Source: Aureispira sp. CCB-QB1
Lineage (GTDB): Bacteria > Bacteroidota > Bacteroidia > Chitinophagales > Saprospiraceae
NCBI GenBank assembly: GCA_945870185.1
Contig: CAMBRK010000027.1
Coordinates: 1-49,090 of the forward strand
DNA length: 49,090 nt
Direction of reading: 5' to 3'
Shown here: piece after piece, positions 44,129 to 49,090 of the stretch
Position numbering within the stretch: the first letter of the stretch is position 1
Layout: each line of letters opens with the position of its first letter
Position numbers and translations under genes: made by a program
Notes under the pieces: model-generated
The model's database searches: none
The model's input: only the letters and a program-made list of their open reading frames with translations
Told to the model about the DNA's origin: nothing

Positions 44129-44761
44129 TTATGATCGATGATATCCTGTTTTTTGTTCGTTTTTCCAACGTAAAAAACCAGAAAAAGCCATAAATAGAAA
44201 TACTACGTACATTAGGGTGAAAAGCATAAATCCTTTATAGAAGTTTAAGGGTATAGCCACTATATTGCTAAAAATCCAGGCCAGCCAGTTTTCTATTTTT
44301 CGATTCGCCATCCACCACATAGCTGTAAAGGCGGATGCGGAAACCAAGGAATCCAACACAGGAGTATTGCTATCCGTGACTTGGGTCAATAAGAGATAAA
44401 TCAAAGCCCATCCAGCGGCGAAGCCCAAAATACCAAGTGAAAGCTCTTGTGAAGTACACCAGGTAATGGGGTATTCATATTCTTGATCTGTTTTCTTTTT
44501 TGTCCACAGATACCATCCCAAAACGCTCATACCAAAGTAATATATATTTAAAACTCCGTCAGCATATAAAGGTGGACTGGCAATAAAAAAATATACCCAT
44601 GCTGCCAGTAGTACACCAATGATTCCGGTCGGATATACCAGAATGTTATTTCTTTGAGCATACCAAACACTTAAAATCTGACACAAAGTACTGACCCATT
44701 CCTGCCATCTAAAGATTTGGATATCCGTCAAGAATTGAGTTGAAATTTGATCTATGGTCAT
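44129..44761 (-). CDS. pnuC: Nicotinamide riboside/mononucleotide transporter PnuC family
   Basis: 210 residues with seven hydrophobic segments. WVSTLCQILSVWYAQRNNILVYPTGIIG and YADGVLNIYYFGMSVLGWYLW are the conserved PnuC segments; NWLAWIFSNIVAIPLNFYKG continues the pattern, with the tryptophans and asparagines that line the substrate site. PnuC imports NAD precursors by facilitated diffusion, with trapping by phosphorylation. No nadR or transcript-level riboswitch is seen nearby. The start overlaps the lpxB stop by four bases (ATGA), so it is translated from the lpxB transcript. Confidence 0.9.
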   Translation of the reverse strand: MTIDQISTQFLTDIQIFRWQEWVSTLCQILSVWYAQRNNILVYPTGIIGVLLAAWVYFFIASPPLYADGVLNIYYFGMSVLGWYLWTKKKTDQEYEYPITWCTSQELSLGILGFAAGWALIYLLLTQVTDSNTPVLDSLVSASAFTAMWWMANRKIENWLAWIFSNIVAIPLNFYKGFMLFTLMYVVFLFMAFSGFLRWKNEQKTGYHRS

Positions 44762-45867
44762 ACTTTCGAAATGATGTTATAAATTTCATGGGCTGCCTTC
44801 ATGGATGCGCCTTCGCTACCTAAGTGGTCAATCAATTGGTCATAATTTTCCAATATCTGTGCTCTATTATGCTCAAGATTTTGTAATTCTAGTTGTATGT
44901 TTTCAGGGTTTAAGGCGTCCTGAATCAATTCTTTGACGATTTCTTTATTTTCTATGAGATTGACCAAGGATATAAAAGGTATATTGACCAACTTCTTGGC
45001 AATAAAAATTGAAATCGGATTTCCTTTGTAACAAACTATTTGTGGAACCTTAAAAAGTGCCGTCTCAAGGGTAGCTGTTCCACTGCCCACCAAAGCGTTT
45101 TTGGCCACGGACAAAATATCATACGTTTGGTTTTTGATCAGTATCACTTTGTCAGTCATGCCTTCTGCTGCCAAGATGGTTTGATAGACTTCGTCTTGGA
45201 GCGATGGGGCAGCAGCAAGCAATATGGTGGCATCAGTATGGCGACAAGCCCTAAGCATTTGCGGTAAAATGTAGTGGATTTCTTGCTTTCTGCTTCCGGG
45301 AAGTAAAGCCAAGATGTTTTCCCCTTTTTGGTATTGGGCCGCAAATTCTGGATTAGGTTGATATTGAGCAATAGCGTCTAACAAAGGATGGCCCACAAAA
45401 GTGGCATCATAACCATGTTTTTGAAAAAATGCTTTTTCAAAGGGTAGGATAGTGAGTAGCTTATCAGTGTACTTTCCTAAATCATGCACCCTACTTTGGT
45501 GCCAAGCCCATACCTGCGGCGTGATATAATAAACGATCTTAAAACCTTGTTGATGTGCCCATTTGGCTATTCTCAAATTAAATCCGGGATAATCTACCAG
45601 TATGATGACATCGGGTTGTGTATGGAGTATATCTGCTTTACATTTTTTGATGAATCCTAGAATGGTTCTGAGGTTTTTGATTACTTCTATGAATCCCATA
45701 AAAGCTGTATTCTTGTAATGCTCGGCCAGCGTGCCGCCTACAGCTTCCATTTTTTCTCCACCCCAACATCTAAAGGTGGCATTGGTATCCAGCGATTTTA
45801 AAGCTTTCATCAGATTGGATGCGTGTAAGTCACCTGAAGCTTCTCCCGCAATGATATAATATTTCAT
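44758..45867 (-). CDS. lpxB: Lipid-A-disaccharide synthase
   Basis: 369 residues, standard length. LpxB joins UDP-diacylglucosamine and lipid X in lipid A synthesis at the inner membrane. KYYIIAGEASGDLHASNLM is the diagnostic N-terminus; VIILVDYPGFNLRIAKWAH, YYITPQVWAWHQSRV, FVGHPLLD and LALLPGSRKQEI are family motifs, and LVGSGTATLETALFKVPQIVCY is the nucleotide-sugar binding region. It implies an outer membrane with lipid A. It is the first gene of the lpxB-pnuC pair. Confidence 0.95.
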   Translation of the reverse strand: MKYYIIAGEASGDLHASNLMKALKSLDTNATFRCWGGEKMEAVGGTLAEHYKNTAFMGFIEVIKNLRTILGFIKKCKADILHTQPDVIILVDYPGFNLRIAKWAHQQGFKIVYYITPQVWAWHQSRVHDLGKYTDKLLTILPFEKAFFQKHGYDATFVGHPLLDAIAQYQPNPEFAAQYQKGENILALLPGSRKQEIHYILPQMLRACRHTDATILLAAAPSLQDEVYQTILAAEGMTDKVILIKNQTYDILSVAKNALVGSGTATLETALFKVPQIVCYKGNPISIFIAKKLVNIPFISLVNLIENKEIVKELIQDALNPENIQLELQNLEHNRAQILENYDQLIDHLGSEGASMKAAHEIYNIISKV

Positions 45868-46081
45868 TTAATTTTTGTTTGACACCTATTATGGGGTATG
45901 AATGTTTTGTTGATGAACAATATGTATTAATTAAACCAATGTTTCAATTTGTTCTAATTCCTTTTTGATGGTTTGCCTTTCTTCTTCGATATCATTGTTG
46001 ATCATCCTAAGCTTTCTACGAGCTATTTAATTTATGGGTGTACCCATGTGCTTCAAAATTAAGGATTTCAATTTTTTATTC

Positions 46082-46522
46082 TTACAACTTGCCGTTGTAT
46101 TTTGGGTCAAAGTCTATCATCCATTCTATACCATATTTATCTCTAAACATGGCAAAATATGAACCCCACGGACTGTCACCAATAGGCATTTCGATTTGAC
46201 CACCTGCGGATAGTCCGTTGTATATATAGTCCGCTTCTTCCTTACTTTCAGCACTAATAGAGATTTTACTTCGGGTTTCGTTTAGATTATGTACACCTAA
46301 TGCTTCGGGTGTGTCACTTCCCATAAGTATATCGTTTTTACCAATAGGTAATGCAATGTGCATTATTTTATGGGCTTCTTTTTCATTGGAGATACCTCCG
46401 GGTATTTCTAAATCTTTAAATCTCATTACCATAGCAAATTCGCCACCGAAAACGGATTGGTAAAATGTAAACGCCTCTTCTGCATTGCCATTAAAATGAA
46501 TGTAAGGATTTATTTGTGCCAT
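46082..46522 (-). CDS. VOC-fold (PhnB-like) protein
   Basis: 146 residues. INPYIHFNGNAEEAFTFYQSVFGGEF and the end GSYFAMFRDKYGIEWMIDFDP are typical of PhnB-like members of the vicinal-oxygen-chelate superfamily, with two beta-alpha-beta-beta-beta modules. Most members have unknown substrates; glyoxalase or resistance functions are not implied. Metal ligands may be His9 and Glu in the IEWMID strand. No operon partner; a 160-base spacer follows lpxB's start side. Confidence 0.85.
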   Translation of the reverse strand: MAQINPYIHFNGNAEEAFTFYQSVFGGEFAMVMRFKDLEIPGGISNEKEAHKIMHIALPIGKNDILMGSDTPEALGVHNLNETRSKISISAESKEEADYIYNGLSAGGQIEMPIGDSPWGSYFAMFRDKYGIEWMIDFDPKYNGKL

Positions 46523-46818
46523 GGTTATTTATTTTATTTACAATTTAATTAGAAACACTTTAATACGAAAATTACAGCATTGCTACATGGGTTTGTGACT
46601 CACACCATACCTTTCTACCACAAAAATAAAAGGTAAAACAATAGGTTGGTAGTATTTGTGTAAAAGAATTTAAATAGTTGTCCAATATCGTGTCAAGTAC
46701 GTGGTACGACCATAAGGATCATTTGATTACTCCCGATAGCAATAGGGATCACTCGATCATCTTTCTTTATCTACCTTAATTACATTTCAGTATACAGGTT
46801 ACATTTCAGCAGACAAGC
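46523..46818. other. Intergenic region, no gene seen
   Basis: About 295 bases with no reading frame or clear promoter box. A short near-palindrome around 46695-46713 (GTCAAGTACGTGGTACGAC) is the only notable structure. Confidence 0.4.
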
Positions 46819-48348
46819 TCAATGAACAACCACCTGCTGCCTACTCCCAATCACCTTCCCACCTTGCCACATCGTAAGTACATAAGTGCCTGATGCCACA
46901 TCGCTGATATCCCACACTACATGATGGTGAGCATATGGAAGTGGAATGGACTTCACCACAGCGCCACTCATATCGGTGAGCTGATAGGTCATATCGGTGA
47001 TCTCGCCCTGATTGATGATGATGGTGTGCGATGCAGGATTGGGATAGATTTTGATCTCGGGGATGATGTTTTGTATGTCGGGGCCAGCGATTGCAGATGT
47101 GTTATCTATGGGTAGGATGTTGCCATCTTCGTCTATTTTTACGAGCCAAGGAGATTCTATTACATTTTCAGTTCCTACGATGAGATAGTTTTGATCTTTT
47201 GTTCTTATGATGTTGTAAAAATCATTTCTATATCCCCATCCTTTGTGATAATAGTAAGTTTTTTGCCAAAGCCTATGACCAGTATCGGTAAATCTTACAA
47301 CTTTACCTACATTATAGTTAGTAGTGTCAGTTCCTATATGGTCATTGGCCATTAGTAAGTATTCATTTTCTTTATTAGTTTTTATAATTTTGCCTGTATC
47401 TCTGCTAAATGGCCTTCTGGGTTCATTCCAGAAATTGGACCAGATGATTTTTTTGTTTTCTATATAGAATCTAGTGACTGTCCAGCGAGTATATAACTGG
47501 AGATCAGAATAATCAAAAAATGAATCATAGGATGCCAATAAGACTTCTTTATCATTGATAGGGTAGATATCTTTTACATTGTTTATTGGGCTAAGAGTGG
47601 GTGTCTCGTATTGCCAAATAAGTTTTCCATTTAAGTCTAAATAGAAGATTGCCATTTTACCAGTAGCCAGCTGTTCATTTCTTACTGTTCCAAAAACTAT
47701 TAGACTATCTTTAAATGAGCTTATTTTAAGCATTGTAATTTTTTCATTTAGATCTATATATTTAATAATTTGTGTTTCTTTGGTTTGAAGATTATATTTA
47801 ATTAGAATTTGAATTCCTTTCAATGATGGTGTATTGAATTCACCAATATAGTATTCGGCTAGAATAAATATATCATTATTAATTAATTGGCAGTCATTTA
47901 AATACATGTTATATTTACTCGTAGCATCAGGAGGGGGAACATTTAAGATTTTTTCAACATGGAATGTATTAATGTTTATTGTAAAGAGTTGGATAGCAAA
48001 AGGCTTTGTTAAAGTGCTTTGAGGAAAAATAATTTCATCACCTACTAAGTATCCTTTTCTACACTGATAAAAATGGAACTGAACATCTTTTTCTTCATAG
48101 TGCTTTGAAATAATAACGCTTGCATCTTTTTTGTTTACTTTGGATATTGAAAACCCTTGTTCTACTTTTCCAAAAGAGTCTATTGATGTACCTAACACAA
48201 GGTAAAACGAATCGGTCTCATAGACATGATATCCATTAAATCTAGCTGCTTTTTTACCTAGGAGTAGATTCCACGATTTGTTCTGAGCATATAAGTCAAT
48301 TGAGAATAAAATACAAAAGGAAATCAATAAGATGTTGGAAATACGCAT
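46819..48348 (-). CDS. Secreted protein with T9SS type A sorting domain
   Basis: 509 residues. Signal peptide (MRISNILLISFCILFSIDLY, cleavage near YAQN), then an all-beta region of propeller-like repeats (FNGYHVYETDSFYLVLGTS, LIVFGTVRNEQLATGKMAIF, YLLMANDHIG). The last ~80 residues form the sorting domain: EIKIYPNPASHTIIINQ, TYQLTDMSGAVVKSI and VASGTYVLTMWQGGKVIG. The end of the gene is nearly identical in DNA to the end of the gene cut by the right edge, indicating recent duplication or conversion of the tail. No catalytic motif recognised. Confidence 0.85.
   Translation of the reverse strand: MRISNILLISFCILFSIDLYAQNKSWNLLLGKKAARFNGYHVYETDSFYLVLGTSIDSFGKVEQGFSISKVNKKDASVIISKHYEEKDVQFHFYQCRKGYLVGDEIIFPQSTLTKPFAIQLFTININTFHVEKILNVPPPDATSKYNMYLNDCQLINNDIFILAEYYIGEFNTPSLKGIQILIKYNLQTKETQIIKYIDLNEKITMLKISSFKDSLIVFGTVRNEQLATGKMAIFYLDLNGKLIWQYETPTLSPINNVKDIYPINDKEVLLASYDSFFDYSDLQLYTRWTVTRFYIENKKIIWSNFWNEPRRPFSRDTGKIIKTNKENEYLLMANDHIGTDTTNYNVGKVVRFTDTGHRLWQKTYYYHKGWGYRNDFYNIIRTKDQNYLIVGTENVIESPWLVKIDEDGNILPIDNTSAIAGPDIQNIIPEIKIYPNPASHTIIINQGEITDMTYQLTDMSGAVVKSIPLPYAHHHVVWDISDVASGTYVLTMWQGGKVIGSRQQVVVH
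46834..46954. repeat. Duplicated T9SS tail DNA, copy 1
   Basis: 121 bases within the 3' end of the gene at 46819-48348 match 48967-49087 with about eight differences. The copies are about 2.1 kb apart in direct orientation. Confidence 0.85.
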
Positions 48349-48363
48349 AAATCAAGATAATAA

Positions 48364-48400
48364 ATCAGGGACAGAGCCACATATAGGCACTGTCCCTGAT
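48364..48400 (-). terminator. Strong hairpin after the small T9SS-tail gene
   Basis: ATCAGGGACAG-A-GCC pairs with GGC-A-CTGTCCCTGAT around a short ACATATA loop, giving 11 plus 3 base pairs with one mismatch. On the minus strand it follows the stop of the gene at 48416 and precedes the start of the next gene by 16 bases. The T-tract after it (TTTATTAT) is weak, so it may be a terminator or attenuator. Confidence 0.55.
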
Positions 48401-48415
48401 AGGTTAAATAATTAA

Positions 48416-48790
48416 TTATTGAATTTTTATAAACTTGGATACAAATACAATCTGATTTTGATCTAAGACTTTGACAGTATATACACCACTATTGAGAGCG
48501 GATATATCTAAACTGTTGCTGTCATTTTTTATACTTGTGTCCGACACGATTTTACCTTCTGTATTGATTATATGCGCTATCAGATTTGATTCGGCTCCTA
48601 CCGCTTTGACATTGATATTAAGCACATCATGAGCTGGATTGGGGTATATATCTATTTTGGTCTCACTCCATTTATGGGTAGATGATGGAATCGCAAAGAC
48701 CAAAGGCTCATACTTCCATCTTTCTTTTAGCTTTACCTCTGTAACTAAAACATGGGCTGCAATGTCGGTAGTGATGCTGTTTATAGTCAT
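48416..48790 (-). CDS. Small protein consisting largely of a T9SS type A sorting domain
   Basis: 124 residues from ATG 48790. The promoter at 48823-48852 lies between this ATG and an upstream TTG (48835), which rules out the longer form. Residues about 45-124 form a complete sorting domain (KIDIYPNPAHDVLNINVKA, HIINTEGKIV, LNSGVYTVKVLD, FVSKFIKIQ). The first 45 residues (TINSITTDIAAHVLVTEVK) contain no signal peptide, so export by Sec is doubtful. It may be the expressed remnant of a larger gene or a stand-alone domain. It sits between two full-size T9SS-sorted genes on the same strand. Confidence 0.65.
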   Translation of the reverse strand: MTINSITTDIAAHVLVTEVKLKERWKYEPLVFAIPSSTHKWSETKIDIYPNPAHDVLNINVKAVGAESNLIAHIINTEGKIVSDTSIKNDSNSLDISALNSGVYTVKVLDQNQIVFVSKFIKIQ

Positions 48791-48822
48791 GTTAAAGTTA
48801 TTTAAAATGTCAAAACAAAATT

Positions 48823-48852
48823 CAAAGATAGGCAAAAGATCACTTACTCAAA
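48823..48852 (-). promoter_or_regulatory. Promoter of the small T9SS-tail gene (TTTG - 18 - TATCTTTG)
   Basis: On the minus strand TTTG (48852-48849) and TATCTTTG (48830-48823) match both elements of the Bacteroidota promoter exactly with an 18-base spacer. The predicted transcript starts about 27 bases before the ATG at 48790. Confidence 0.65.
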
Positions 48853-48951
48853 TAAAAATGTGTTAATGAATTTTCTCTCGCAAACTTGTGCCGCTGTAAG
48901 CGGTATCACCCATCACCAACTCACCGATCACAAGCTCACCAGATAACTAGA

Positions 48952-49090
48952 TCACCTAATAATAATCTGCTGCCTACTCCCGATCATCTTCCCACCTTGC
49001 AACATCGTAAGTACATAAGTGCCTGATGCCACATCACTGATATCCCACACTACATGATGGTGAGCATGTGGAAGTGGTATGGTCTTTACT
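48952..49090 (-). CDS. Partial secreted protein, C-terminal T9SS type A tail only
   Basis: A frame open to the right edge ends with TGA at 48952-48954. The 45 visible residues (IPLPHAHHHVVWDISDVASG, then TYVLTMLQGGKMIGSR) are the end of a type A sorting domain, almost identical to that of the gene at 46819-48348. The rest of the gene lies outside the window. Confidence 0.82.
   Translation of the reverse strand, partial: VKTIPLPHAHHHVVWDISDVASGTYVLTMLQGGKMIGSRQQIIIR
48967..49087. repeat. Duplicated T9SS tail DNA, copy 2
   Basis: Direct-repeat partner of 46834-46954 with about eight mismatches in 121 bases, including synonymous and conservative changes. Confidence 0.85.

Noticed and set aside
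45931-46026. Short minus-strand frame ending in a charged coiled-coil-like peptide (IEEERQTIKKELEQIE)
   Set aside because: Only about 24-32 codons, no promoter and no recognisable family; possibly a gene remnant but not supportable.
1-49090. CRISPR array, prophage or insertion sequence
   Set aside because: No regularly spaced short repeats, cas genes, transposase, integrase or phage structural genes were found on either strand.

Overview
The window comes from an AT-rich member of the Bacteroidota, most likely a Saprospirales-type or Chitinophagia-type gliding or secreting bacterium. This rests on several lineage-specific features: many secreted proteins with type IX secretion (T9SS) C-terminal sorting domains (both type A and the gliding-associated CHU_C type B), a PorP/SprF protein, gldA-gldF-gldG, a fused SecDF, a long Bacteroidota-type signal peptidase I, and promoters of the TTTG / TAnnTTTG type. 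No rRNA, tRNA, CRISPR array, insertion sequence or phage block was seen. No database search could be run, so family names rest on recognised motifs.

Layout. 1-9539 (minus): a partial secreted beta-propeller-like gene cut by the left edge, then a tight four-gene block (M14 carboxypeptidase, PorP/SprF, M43 metalloprotease, 1274-aa PKD/CHU_C adhesin). This looks like a T9SS substrate cassette of the SprF/SprB kind. 9540-10177 is a repeat-bearing intergenic region. 10178-14739 (plus): a polysaccharide flippase, uvrC, a MITE-like palindromic element and a DinB-like gene. 14768-17008 (minus): a secreted protein built of seven Cys-rich repeats. 17173-18450 (plus): a HigB/HigA-type toxin-antitoxin pair, a short DUF6934-like gene and a 61-aa partner, ending in an attC-like hairpin; it resembles a small cassette island. 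18557-19992 (minus): three small cytosolic genes (ArsC/Spx-like, Spo0M-like, one unknown).

20272-32903 (plus, except the LysM gene): a secreted dockerin-like/T9SS protein, a DoxX/BT_3928-like membrane protein, a BON-LysM protein (minus), secDF, then gldA-gldF-gldG-DUF4340. SecDF supports Sec export, the first step for every T9SS client here, and the Gld ABC transporter belongs to the gliding machinery. 32905-34713 (minus): a LytTR regulator and its LytS-type kinase. 34714-35465 holds no protein gene but contains a promoter, about 287 nt of structured sequence and a strong terminator, which makes a candidate non-coding RNA. 35466-36838 is a frameshifted vanadium haloperoxidase/PAP2 lipoprotein with substituted active-site residues. 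It is followed by an NlpC/P60 peptidase and a second MITE-like copy.

37817-46522 (minus): cutA, pfkA and an N-acetylglucosamine-kinase-like gene (overlapping operon), two exported proteins, a third degraded element copy, lepB, pnuC and lpxB, and a VOC-fold protein. 46819-49090 (minus): a tandem series of T9SS-sorted proteins with nearly identical C-terminal DNA, the last one cut by the right edge.

Points most worth a second look: the palindromic element whose hairpin core differs between copies yet stays self-complementary; the candidate ncRNA at 35088-35374; the attC-like cassette island; and the decayed haloperoxidase.
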